From positions 1-28,401 of the IMG/VR virus record IMGVR_UViG_3300008113_001056: a stretch of DNA of 28,401 nucleotides; one strand, given 5' to 3'. Source of the stretch: a virus. The notes below the pieces were generated by a model, which was not told the origin of the DNA, ran no database searches, and saw only the letters and a program-made list of their open reading frames with translations. A program made the translations under genes and the position numbers. This document shows, one piece after another, positions 13,935-21,966 of the stretch. Within the stretch, counting starts at the first letter, position 1. Every line of letters begins with the position of its first letter.

Positions 13935-16671
13935 AATTCAATTAGATAATGGATATTTAGACGTAAAAGAGGGAACAGCTTTTCCGCTTAACTTTCAAGT
14001 AGGCGATATTCGCGATTTAACGCAGCGTAAAGGAACTTTCTCAAAGACTATAACACTAAGCGGCACAAAGAACAATAACACGCTTTTAAACAACTATTAT
14101 GACGTCAATATAAAGGCGGGAACTTTTGACATTAATAAAATTACAAAGTGTACCGTTTTACAAAATGGAATTCCAATTGTAACAGATGCTTTACTTCAAT
14201 TAGTGAACGTTAAAAAAGTTCAATTAACAGATGCATACGAGCAAGGCGTTGAATATGAAGTTTTAGTTCGCGATTCACAGGCTGAATTTTACACTACGAT
14301 AACGAATAAAGAGTTAACGGATTTAGATTTTAGTGATTGTAACCATGACTTTAATATTACAGCTATAACAGATTCATGGAATCATACGCAAAGCGATCAT
14401 TACAAGTATTTAATGCCGTTTAACGACACTAATAAATACACGGTTAACCATTTTAAACCTGCTATTTACGCAAAGAGTTATTTTGATAGAATATTTTCGA
14501 ATGCTGGTTTTACTTATGACTGGCAAAGTTTAGCATCTTCGCATTTTGATAAACTATTGATTCCGTATAATGGTGACGTAAACAACTTTGATTATACAGA
14601 TTATCAAGTAAAAGCAGAAACGGTTTATACTACCAACTATTCGCAACCTACAATAGGAACAAATGTAACTTTTTTACAGAATGTTTCGCCATGGACTGAA
14701 ACACTAGATGCTCAAGGCTTGTTAAACCCAACTACGGGCGTTTATGTAGTTCCGTTTAATAGCGACCCAACGCAAGGACAAACTTATACTTTCAATTTTA
14801 GTTATGCCTACGAAATTTTATTAGATAATGTAAACGCTGTTACAGCTTATCTATTAGGTGCGTATCGTTATAATTTAGTAATATCAATTTCAGTTAACGG
14901 AATTAACCAAGTGTTAGCGGATGCTACGGATAAAATACAAATTAGTGGTTTTACACCACCGTATGAATATACAATACCGTCAGGACAAACAACACTTTTA
15001 AACGCTTCTGGCACTACTTCATACCCTGTGCCTGTACGTCTTTACGCAGGGGACGTTATACGAATTAGAGTAGGGGTTAGGTCGTTCGATGTTCAAGGTG
15101 CGCAGTTTAAGGGTCAATGGTCAAACGGAAGTGGCACTGGTTTACGTGTTAATCCTCAAGTTGAATTTAGCGAATTAAAAGTTGATATTACACCTTCAAC
15201 AAATATTCAAGTAATTGGTGGTACTCAAGTAGTAAATGAATTTATACCACAAAAAATAAAGCAATCCGATTTTGTGAAAGCTATATTTCAGATGTATAAT
15301 TTATATGCTTATCCTGATATTAACAACCCTTATAATTTAATTTTAGTTTCTCGCGATGAATGGTACGATGCAGGAGCAGAAAAAGACTGGAGTTCAAAAC
15401 TTGCAAAGAACCAAGAACAGCAACTGATATTTTTACCTGATTTAACTAACAAAAAGTTAAAATTAACGTACAAAGAAGATACTGACACGCCAAATAAAAC
15501 CTATACACAAGCAACCTCTGAAATTTACGGGCAAATTGAATACACGTTTCAAAACGAATACGTAAAAGATACGGATGTAAAAGAGATTTTGTTTAGTCCT
15601 ACGCCTGTAAATAAGACTTCATTCGATGCTTACCTACCAATGATAAGCGGAATCGCACCAAATACGAATATAAGAATACTTTACGATGCGGGTTTACGTT
15701 CATGTCAAGCGTTTAACATATACGAACAAGGCACTACTGGCGTAACAGGATTAACAAGCTACCCGCAAACGGGACATTTTAACGATGCTATCACTCCAAC
15801 TTTTGATATTAACTTCGGAGTTTGTGATTATTACTTCTATCAAACAAGCGTTTTAACGAATAATAATTTATACAACCTATATTGGCGTAGGACGGTTAAC
15901 CAAATCAACGTAGGACGTCTTTTAAGCGCATCATTTTACTTAAATGAAGCTGACATTCAAACATTAAAACTAAACGATAAAATACGCATAGATAATTCAT
16001 GGTGGAATATTAATAAAATCATGGATTACAACGCGAATGAAGACGTATTAACTAAGGTTGAACTGATAAGCGTAGATACCGAGATTGATTTAGCGGATTT
16101 TAAAACACGAATTGCCCGACCATTTGACCCTAATATTTCAGCGAATGGTAATTCAGGCGTATATGTAGACAATACTTTTAATTCAAATGTTAATTTATCG
16201 GACGGTAACGTTGTAATATTAGGCAAGGGAAACACGGTTACAAGTGGTGTTAACGCATTAATCGTAGGAGATGACCACCAAGTAACAGAAACAGGAATAA
16301 ACACAACGAATTTACGAGTAACAGAAACCATAAACGGTCAATCAGTCAGCGAAGTTTTACCTACTTATAAAAAATATATTGCAACAATTAGCCAAACAGG
16401 TACAGCAGACCCAACGGTTACCATTTTAGAAAATACGATAGGCGACATTGTTTGGACTCGTTCATTAGTTGGAGTTTATTATGGGACTTTAACAGGTGCA
16501 TTTACAGCTAATAAAACATCGGTAAATATTTCTGGAGTTTATAAAGGTTCAGCACAAGGAATAAGAAGAAATGATAATGAGGTTAATGTAATTACAACTG
16601 CAACGCTTACAATTACAGAAACAGATTCGTTGTTAGATGAAACATATATAGAAATAAGAGTTTACCCGTAA
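13927..16671 (+). CDS. large tail-tip / tail-associated structural protein, 914 aa
   Basis: The largest protein in the window. The N-terminal part (VRIQLDNGYLDVKEGTAFPL, QVGDIRDLTQRKGTFSKTI) matches the start of tail proteins common in Bacteroidota phages. The middle is beta-rich with a segment NEFIPQKIKQSDFVKAIFQM and NLYAYPDINNPYNLILVSRD, which is like the hub domains of tail-tip proteins. From about residue 735 a glycine- and asparagine-rich stretch (NGNSGVYVDNTFNSNVNLSD) is fibre-like, and the last 120 residues form a terminal beta domain. Its place directly upstream of the tape measure fits the hub that closes the tail tube and contacts the host envelope. No peptidoglycan hydrolase motif was seen. 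Confidence 0.65.
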   Translation: MVRIQLDNGYLDVKEGTAFPLNFQVGDIRDLTQRKGTFSKTITLSGTKNNNTLLNNYYDVNIKAGTFDINKITKCTVLQNGIPIVTDALLQLVNVKKVQLTDAYEQGVEYEVLVRDSQAEFYTTITNKELTDLDFSDCNHDFNITAITDSWNHTQSDHYKYLMPFNDTNKYTVNHFKPAIYAKSYFDRIFSNAGFTYDWQSLASSHFDKLLIPYNGDVNNFDYTDYQVKAETVYTTNYSQPTIGTNVTFLQNVSPWTETLDAQGLLNPTTGVYVVPFNSDPTQGQTYTFNFSYAYEILLDNVNAVTAYLLGAYRYNLVISISVNGINQVLADATDKIQISGFTPPYEYTIPSGQTTLLNASGTTSYPVPVRLYAGDVIRIRVGVRSFDVQGAQFKGQWSNGSGTGLRVNPQVEFSELKVDITPSTNIQVIGGTQVVNEFIPQKIKQSDFVKAIFQMYNLYAYPDINNPYNLILVSRDEWYDAGAEKDWSSKLAKNQEQQLIFLPDLTNKKLKLTYKEDTDTPNKTYTQATSEIYGQIEYTFQNEYVKDTDVKEILFSPTPVNKTSFDAYLPMISGIAPNTNIRILYDAGLRSCQAFNIYEQGTTGVTGLTSYPQTGHFNDAITPTFDINFGVCDYYFYQTSVLTNNNLYNLYWRRTVNQINVGRLLSASFYLNEADIQTLKLNDKIRIDNSWWNINKIMDYNANEDVLTKVELISVDTEIDLADFKTRIARPFDPNISANGNSGVYVDNTFNSNVNLSDGNVVILGKGNTVTSGVNALIVGDDHQVTETGINTTNLRVTETINGQSVSEVLPTYKKYIATISQTGTADPTVTILENTIGDIVWTRSLVGVYYGTLTGAFTANKTSVNISGVYKGSAQGIRRNDNEVNVITTATLTITETDSLLDETYIEIRVYP

Positions 16672-16675
16672 CGAT

Positions 16676-18823
16676 ATGAACGAAATAGAAGTACCTATAA
16701 AGATAACAGGAATTGGAGCGATTAAAAAAGAACTCCGTGACCTAAAAGGCGAAATTGCAAATGCAACGGATAGCGAACAAATCAGAAAGTTATCACAACG
16801 AGCAGGTGAATTAAAAGACCAATTAGCGGATGCAAACGAGCAAGTTAATATATTTGCTTCGGGTTCTAAGTTTGAACAAGTCAACAACGGATTAGGCTCT
16901 ATTAAAGATTCAATCATGAGTTTGGATTTTGCCGAAGCAGGTGACAAAGCTAAACTTTTAACAGGTGCTTTAAAAAATATAAACCCTGCGGACTTTGCAG
17001 AGCAGTTTAAAGGCTTTGGAAAAATTATCGGTTCACTAGGTTCTGCAGTTGGTGTACTTGCAAAGCAGTTTATTTCATTCGGAGTTTCATTATTGGCTAA
17101 TCCTATCTTTTTACTAGTTGCGGTTATTACAGCCATTGTTGCTGCTATACTTATTTTCTTAAATAAAATCGGAGTTCTTAAAAAAGTAATAGATACTTTA
17201 ATGGCTCCCGTAAAAGCATTAATTCAAGGGTTTAAAGATTTAACTGACTGGTTAGGTTTAACAAGTTATGCAGCCGAAGAAAACGCGGCTAAAATGGAAG
17301 CAGCAAATGAACGCGTAATGGAAAGTTCAAAGAAACGTCAAGAAACGGTTGTTGGTGGTTTTGAATATGAAATTAAAATGGCTAAAATCTACGGTCAAGA
17401 TACTTTAGATTTAGAGTTAGGAAAAAGCAAAGCCATAGGAACGGAAGCAAAAAAGCGTTTAAGTTCAGCAGAAAAAGCCTTAGAAGCACAACGCGCACTT
17501 GGTGACAAAGCAAACAAAGAAACAATAAAGAAATTAAAGACTCAAATTGACGATGAGAAAAAGCTAATCATTGACCAACGTAGAGAACGTAATCTATTAG
17601 TTGCACAGGATGCGGTTGATAAACGCGAAGAAGCGAAAAAAGACTTAGAAGAAGACAAGAAAAACAACGAAGCAAAACGCAAGGCTCGAAACGATGCAAA
17701 TAAAAAAGCTATTGACGATGCTAAAAAGTTTGCAGCTGACAGATTAGCAGCACAACGTACTATTAGAGATATTGAAATTTCATTAATAAAAGAAGATTCA
17801 GACCGAGAAATCGTTGCAACGCAGGAAAAATACGCTAGGTTAATTGAAGATACTATCAAGAATGAGAATTTAACAAAAGACGAAAAGATAAAACTTCAAC
17901 AACTTTATCAAAAACAATTAGAAGCCGAACTAGGTAAACAAGAACAAGTTGAACTGGATGCGGAAAAAGAAAAGCAAAAAAAGTTATTAGATGAATATAA
18001 CGCTGGATTAATTAAACAAGCAGAAGAACAAGACAAACAATGGCTTAAACTTCAAGAATTAACAACGTCCAGAACTGAATTTGAAAAAACACAACTTCAA
18101 GTAAAATACGACCAAGAAATTGCAGCGGCGGAAGGTAACGCAGAATTACAAAAAGCATTAACAACAAAGCTACAACAAGACTTAAACGCTATTGATAAAA
18201 AAGCCGCTGAAGATTCTGTTAAAATAACACAGGAAGCCGAAAAGAAAAAACGCGATGCACAACTAGAAACAGCAAACAACGCCTTGCAAATAGCGGAAAG
18301 TTCAACAAAGGCTATACAAGCAGTTGGTGATATTGCTTTCGCTGCTAAAATGTCAAAAGTTAAAAAGGGAAGTAAAGAAGAAGAAGAACTTGCAAAGAAA
18401 CAATTTAAGTTTAACAAGGCGTTACAATTAGCAGGGGCGGTTGTAGATGCGGGTAAAGCTATCACAGCATCGTTGGCAGCAGCACCTTTAGCGGTTGGTG
18501 TTGTTCCTAATCCTGTCGGTATTGCTAATTTAGTAGCAACTGCTGCTGTATCGGCTGCTAATATTGCTAAAATTGCATCTACTCAATTTAATTCAGGAGG
18601 TGGCGGTGGTGGTCAAGCACCTAGTATTCCTGAAGCTAGTTCAACATCAACAACTGCTGCAAGTCCAAATGTAAGTTTATTTGGGCAAGGTAATGACATG
18701 AATAATGTAAGCGCACCACAGGAAGCGCAAACACAAATAACCGTTAAGGCAGTAGTTAGTGAAACAGAAATCACAAACACGCAACAGAAAATAGATAAGA
18801 TAAACCAAAACGCAACGCTATGA
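16676..18823 (+). CDS. tail tape measure protein
   Basis: This 715-aa protein is mostly long helix and coiled coil rich in A, E, K and Q, with one strongly hydrophobic stretch at about residues 138-162 (LLANPIFLLVAVITAIVAAI). A second hydrophobic, alanine-rich region lies near 585-640 (LQLAGAVVDAGKAITASLAA). A glycine run (GGGGGG) at about 643 leads into a flexible tail. This is the composition of tape measure proteins, which set tail length and enter the cell envelope with the DNA. By the usual relation of about 0.15 nm per residue, the tail would be close to 107 nm. It lies 4 nt after the tail-tip gene and overlaps the next gene by 4 nt. Confidence 0.9.
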   Translation: MNEIEVPIKITGIGAIKKELRDLKGEIANATDSEQIRKLSQRAGELKDQLADANEQVNIFASGSKFEQVNNGLGSIKDSIMSLDFAEAGDKAKLLTGALKNINPADFAEQFKGFGKIIGSLGSAVGVLAKQFISFGVSLLANPIFLLVAVITAIVAAILIFLNKIGVLKKVIDTLMAPVKALIQGFKDLTDWLGLTSYAAEENAAKMEAANERVMESSKKRQETVVGGFEYEIKMAKIYGQDTLDLELGKSKAIGTEAKKRLSSAEKALEAQRALGDKANKETIKKLKTQIDDEKKLIIDQRRERNLLVAQDAVDKREEAKKDLEEDKKNNEAKRKARNDANKKAIDDAKKFAADRLAAQRTIRDIEISLIKEDSDREIVATQEKYARLIEDTIKNENLTKDEKIKLQQLYQKQLEAELGKQEQVELDAEKEKQKKLLDEYNAGLIKQAEEQDKQWLKLQELTTSRTEFEKTQLQVKYDQEIAAAEGNAELQKALTTKLQQDLNAIDKKAAEDSVKITQEAEKKKRDAQLETANNALQIAESSTKAIQAVGDIAFAAKMSKVKKGSKEEEELAKKQFKFNKALQLAGAVVDAGKAITASLAAAPLAVGVVPNPVGIANLVATAAVSAANIAKIASTQFNSGGGGGGQAPSIPEASSTSTTAASPNVSLFGQGNDMNNVSAPQEAQTQITVKAVVSETEITNTQQKIDKINQNATL

Positions 18824-19272
18824 TAAGTTACCAAAGTTTAATAAATAAGATTATCAATTTTTACGATAATCACTTACAAGTTAAAAAAGTAGGTTCTGAC
18901 TTTCGGGAGCAGTTGGAAAACTTCGCTACAAAAGACGAGCGTTATCCATTGGTGTACATTTGCCCTGTTGATGCTGCGCCATCTGAATTAGGATTTACTA
19001 CTGAAATTAATTTAGAGGTTTATTGTTTTGATATTATACAAAAAGACCGAGCGAATATAAACGTAATTCTAAGCGATTGCCATTTAATCTTAAACGACCT
19101 TTATAATTGGTTTTTAAATTCAGACGATTACTCTTTCGATATTGTAGGAGTTCCTAGTATGACACCATTAAATAACGATTTACTAGATTACGCTGCTGGG
19201 TGGGTAATGACTTTAACTTGTTCAATCAATAATTATACTGATTGTCAAGTTCCTGAACAAATCGGAGATTAA
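18820..19272 (+). CDS. tail completion / tail terminator-like protein, 150 aa
   Basis: A compact mixed alpha-beta protein. LINKIINFYDNHLQVKKVG is the N-terminal helix, YPLVYICPVDAAPSE and TTEINLEVYCFDII are strands, LSDCHLILNDLYNWFLN is a helix, and DYAAGWVMTLTCSIN is a final strand. This order is that of tail terminator proteins, which cap the tail tube and join it to the head. Bacteroidota phage proteins ending in a WVMTLTC-like strand are found at this place. It overlaps the tape measure gene by 4 nt. The fold is my reading, not a computed match. Confidence 0.65.
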   Translation: MISYQSLINKIINFYDNHLQVKKVGSDFREQLENFATKDERYPLVYICPVDAAPSELGFTTEINLEVYCFDIIQKDRANINVILSDCHLILNDLYNWFLNSDDYSFDIVGVPSMTPLNNDLLDYAAGWVMTLTCSINNYTDCQVPEQIGD

Positions 19273-19283
19273 CATTAATATAG
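19253..19283 (+). promoter_or_regulatory. late bipartite element B (YTRAACAWA-N13-TTAATATAG)
   Basis: CTGAACAAA (19253-19261) and TTAATATAG (19275-19283) are 13 nt apart, partly inside the end of the previous gene, and stop 4 nt before ATG 19288. TTAATATAGTTGTATG closely matches element D (TTAATATAGTTGTG). A start of transcription 7 nt after TAATAT would fall exactly on the A of the start codon. Confidence 0.6.
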
Positions 19284-19287
19284 TTGT

Positions 19288-19701
19288 ATGCCTGATAAGG
19301 AATTTAGATTAAAGTATAAGATAAGAAACAAAGCTGCCAAAGTTTTAAAGCGTGTAATTAAAGAAGATGCGTTAATAGATACGGGTACTTTATACGAATC
19401 AATCCGTATTAATGCTAAATTCACTACGGAAGGTAATCTAAGAATCGAAATACTTGCGGCATATTATTTTGGGTTCTTGAATAATGGTACAATATCAATA
19501 GAACCTTATCACTTAGTTAAGCAATTCAACAAGCGGCTTGAAATGGAGGGTATAATATCGGAAATGTACGCCCAGTATATTGAATGGTTAGGTTCTAAAT
19601 ATCCACTAGTACAAGTTGCGGGTATGCTGCGTAAAAAACAAAACGTAATTTATGACTTTAATCCGTTATTTGGTGAGTTCTGGTCTGCTTTGGATTACTA
19701 A
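19288..19701 (+). CDS. HK97 gp10-like neck / head-tail connector protein, 137 aa
   Basis: The motif ALIDTGTLYESIRINA (28-43 region) is the hallmark of gp10-like head-tail joining proteins (D-T-G-x-L-x-x-S-I). It is followed by strands LRIEILAAYYFGFLNNG that match the family's second conserved part. It acts in the neck of the virion between the portal ring and the tail. It follows late element B and ends head-to-head with the minus-strand gene, overlapping it by 4 nt, with no terminator between them. Confidence 0.7.
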   Translation: MPDKEFRLKYKIRNKAAKVLKRVIKEDALIDTGTLYESIRINAKFTTEGNLRIEILAAYYFGFLNNGTISIEPYHLVKQFNKRLEMEGIISEMYAQYIEWLGSKYPLVQVAGMLRKKQNVIYDFNPLFGEFWSALDY

Positions 19702-20438
19702 AAATTCAATTCTTTACGCATCCCTAAAAAGTTAAATACTAGAATCAAAGGCAAATCACAAACAGCGTTAAACTTAGTTAAGTCTTCGTTGCATAGATTC
19801 CAGATTAACTGCTCCCATGCCCATTTTTGACTCTTTTTTTCTTCTTCAAGTTCTTTTTGTTCTTCGATGTCTAGAGGTTCATCTGTTTCAAAATCATCTT
19901 CGTAGGATTCAGTCATTAAATTCTTGTACTGATCGATGATTCCTTCGCGAAATTTTATGTATTCAGGTAGCAACCCAAACACGGAACTAATCGGAAAATC
20001 CATAAACCATTCTAAGCGGTCATTTGAATTAAAATTATAAGGTTCTAACGTCTTATCATTCCATTCGTTTAATTTATAACGCCTGTAAAGTATTGCAACG
20101 ATGTTAGGCAGCTTATTTATATAGTCATCTGAAAAGTAAGTTTCTAAACTGATAAACTCCCCTAGTGTAATCTTATTAAATGGCTTCAATTCAAAGTCCC
20201 CTAATTGCGTTTCATAGCGTTTAGGGGGTTCATCTCGTATAAACTTAACTTCGATTAATAACTCGTCAAGTTCTTCGATTGATATATCGTCTAAATCTTC
20301 AGGGTAACAATCCAACAAAGTACAAAGTACGTCTATTTGATAATTAAACATTCCATCTTCTTGCGATAGGTTACGAAGTTCTATGAATGTTTCAATCGTT
20401 ATTTGATTCCACGCTTTCGGCAGCTTGTTTTTTAGCAT
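19698..20438 (-). CDS. tail assembly chaperone-like protein (second, gpT-like), 246 aa
   Basis: A soluble, acidic, helical protein. It opens with WNQITIETFIELRNLSQEDG and has a second similar segment FNKITLGEFISLETYFSDDY, then NIVAILYRRYKLNEWNDKTL. The helices LLPEYIKFREGIIDQYKNLM, an acidic run with EEQKELEEEKKSQKWAWEQL, and LILVFNFLGMRKEL follow. Two-gene tail chaperones bind the tape measure before tube assembly. Its start lies 47 nt inside the previous gene, just upstream of an A6 run, as in gpG-gpT pairs that use frameshifting. It is read on the minus strand, against all neighbours. Its assignment rests on order and general form. Confidence 0.55.
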   Translation of the reverse strand: MLKNKLPKAWNQITIETFIELRNLSQEDGMFNYQIDVLCTLLDCYPEDLDDISIEELDELLIEVKFIRDEPPKRYETQLGDFELKPFNKITLGEFISLETYFSDDYINKLPNIVAILYRRYKLNEWNDKTLEPYNFNSNDRLEWFMDFPISSVFGLLPEYIKFREGIIDQYKNLMTESYEDDFETDEPLDIEEQKELEEEKKSQKWAWEQLIWNLCNEDLTKFNAVCDLPLILVFNFLGMRKELNF

Positions 20439-20934
20439 GGTTGGAGATTGTTTCGGTTACAAATGTAAGGTAAGGGATAGCAATTTCGGCAGGTTGCAAT
20501 CTAAACAACTTTGATTTATGTTTCAAATGCGCATTGTCGTAATGTTCAGTATTGCTTAAATCAGTACGTTTAAACATCAAAGCCAAAATATCACTTACTG
20601 AATGTTTGTTTTCTTTAACAATTATCTTTTCAATTAGTTTAGTATCTTTTACAGATAGTTTCATTTCGGCTTTATACGTGTACCCTTCAAGTTCTAACTC
20701 TGAAACTGGTTCTTTATTGTCTAAATTGTCCGTATTAAACTCTTTCGTTTTTTCGACAAAGTATTTAAAATCGTCCCATTCATCTTCTTCAACCCCTACA
20801 ACTTCAAAAACTTTAATTTGTTTTTCGATATTATCAAAATCAGAGTTGTTATGAATTGCGCTAATTTTTTCAAATTCTTCAACCGTTATTTCATTCATTC
20901 TGTTGGCTATGTTGCGCCCGAATACTTCAATCAT
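20392..20934 (-). CDS. tail assembly chaperone-like protein (first, gpG-like), 180 aa
   Basis: An acidic, helical, soluble protein: NEITVEEFEKISAIHNN, then IEKQIKVFEVVGVEEDEWDD and FKYFVEKTKEF. A middle beta hairpin (ELELEGYTYKAEMKLSVKDT) is followed by a helix rich in H and K (NAHLKHKSKLFRLQPAEIAI), and it ends SNHAKKQAAESVESNND. Size, acidity and the overlap with the next minus-strand gene fit the first of two tail chaperones. The host-type -7 box TATATTTG lies 17 nt upstream on the minus strand. An A6 run (forward 20428-20433) inside the overlap could permit a -2 or +1 slip into the second gene. Confidence 0.55.
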   Translation of the reverse strand: MIEVFGRNIANRMNEITVEEFEKISAIHNNSDFDNIEKQIKVFEVVGVEEDEWDDFKYFVEKTKEFNTDNLDNKEPVSELELEGYTYKAEMKLSVKDTKLIEKIIVKENKHSVSDILALMFKRTDLSNTEHYDNAHLKHKSKLFRLQPAEIAIPYLTFVTETISNHAKKQAAESVESNND

Positions 20935-20945
20935 ATCTATAATTT

Positions 20946-20975
20946 TTGAACAAATATAAATAATATTTAATATAG
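20946..20975 (+). promoter_or_regulatory. late bipartite element C (YTRAACAWA-N12-TTAATATAG)
   Basis: TTGAACAAA (20946-20954) and TTAATATAG (20967-20975) are 12 nt apart and end 4 nt before ATG 20980. The A of that ATG is 7 nt after TAATAT. The upstream half overlaps the minus-strand TATATTTG, so part of its conservation here may be due to that promoter. Confidence 0.55.
20951..20958 (-). promoter_or_regulatory. host-type -7 box for the minus-strand tail-chaperone pair
   Basis: The minus strand reads TATATTTG at 20958 down to 20951, an exact TAnnTTTG box, 16 nt before the ATG at 20934. The -33 position reads TTA, a weak match. This is the only place in the structural region with a good host-type box next to a gene start. 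It overlaps the plus-strand late element C. Confidence 0.55.
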
Positions 20976-20979
20976 AGTA

Positions 20980-21951
20980 ATGACAAAGGATTTACCAATC
21001 TATAAAATCACAATCGACCCCGAGTATTCTGACGGTCAAGAATTAGGGATTGAGCAAATTGCTTTTACTTCTAATCCTGCGATTAAAGTTAAAGGTATGG
21101 CTTTCAATCAAAGCAAAAGATTGTTATTCGCAGACGATGTAAAATACCGCGTTACCGCTCCCGCTATGATTCCAATGGAAATTTATAGACGTGACGATGA
21201 GACAGGCGAATATTACGTTCAGTTTACAGCTGAAACAATCGAACAAATCCACGCTAAATTCATGCAGGATTTAAAGAATAGAGATGTGTTCAACTTAGAA
21301 CATGACCAAGAGCAAACCGTACCTGCGTATATTCTTGAATCATGGATTGTGGATAATCCAAAACTAGATAAATCATTTACTACATTCGGTATTGAAGTTC
21401 CTAAAGGTACGTTAATGTTAACCGCCCAAATCACGGATAAAGAATACTATCAAGAATTAGTAAGTAAAGACCAAATCGGATTTAGTATTGAGGGTTTTCT
21501 AGGTTTGAAAATGAGTAATCAATTAAAATTAAATAATATGAAGTTACCGGATGGTGAGCATTTAATTGAAGGTAAAATCTACTCAGTAAAAGATGGGGAG
21601 ATTATCGAAATTAAAGACGCTCCAAAAGAAGAAGTGGCGATGGAAGACAGCGTAGTCGAAGAAGAAGTAACAACTGAAACTGAGCCTATTGATGAACAAC
21701 CTGCACCTGCTGAACTTGAAGAAGTTGCTATGGCTGTTGACGTTGCGACAGATGCGGAAGCAGTACTTGCAATCGTTGCACCTGTACTTGAAGAACAAGT
21801 AAACAATCTACTAAAAATTATTGCTGACTTAAGAACTCAAATGGAGGAAATGTTAGCAGAAAAAGCCGAAGAAGAAATTGAATTGAAATCTGAGGTTAAA
21901 ATGTCAATTGCTGAAAAGTTCAGCGAATTAAACAAATTAAGTAATAACTAA
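20980..21951 (+). CDS. XkdF-like prohead protease with fused scaffold region, 323 aa
   Basis: The first 175 residues match XkdF-like putative serine proteases: YRVTAPAMIPMEIYRRDDET, then EYYVQFTAETIEQIHAKFM, then NLEHDQEQTVPAYILESWIV with H108, and IGFSIEGFLGL with S169. The positions of His and Ser fit the catalytic residues of prohead proteases. From about 205 on is an acidic, low-complexity linker (many E, V and A) and then a coiled helix (VNNLLKIIADLRTQMEEMLA) that looks like a scaffold. One polypeptide therefore seems to carry both the maturation protease and scaffold, and the protease would cut the scaffold away. It stands directly before the capsid gene and after late element C. Confidence 0.8.
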   Translation: MTKDLPIYKITIDPEYSDGQELGIEQIAFTSNPAIKVKGMAFNQSKRLLFADDVKYRVTAPAMIPMEIYRRDDETGEYYVQFTAETIEQIHAKFMQDLKNRDVFNLEHDQEQTVPAYILESWIVDNPKLDKSFTTFGIEVPKGTLMLTAQITDKEYYQELVSKDQIGFSIEGFLGLKMSNQLKLNNMKLPDGEHLIEGKIYSVKDGEIIEIKDAPKEEVAMEDSVVEEEVTTETEPIDEQPAPAELEEVAMAVDVATDAEAVLAIVAPVLEEQVNNLLKIIADLRTQMEEMLAEKAEEEIELKSEVKMSIAEKFSELNKLSNN

Positions 21952-21966
21952 AATCAAATAATAAAA

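Noticed and set aside
16633-18465. Long minus-strand frames opposite the tail-tip and tape measure genes
   Set aside because: They are serine- and phenylalanine-rich mirror images of Lys/Glu/Ala-rich plus-strand coding sequence, with no promoter or motif.
20552-20854. Plus-strand frame opposite the first tail-chaperone-like gene
   Set aside because: Serine-rich shadow of the minus-strand gene, without any motif or coupling.
21579-21806. Minus-strand frames of low complexity opposite the scaffold linker
   Set aside because: They result from the repetitive acidic codons on the plus strand.
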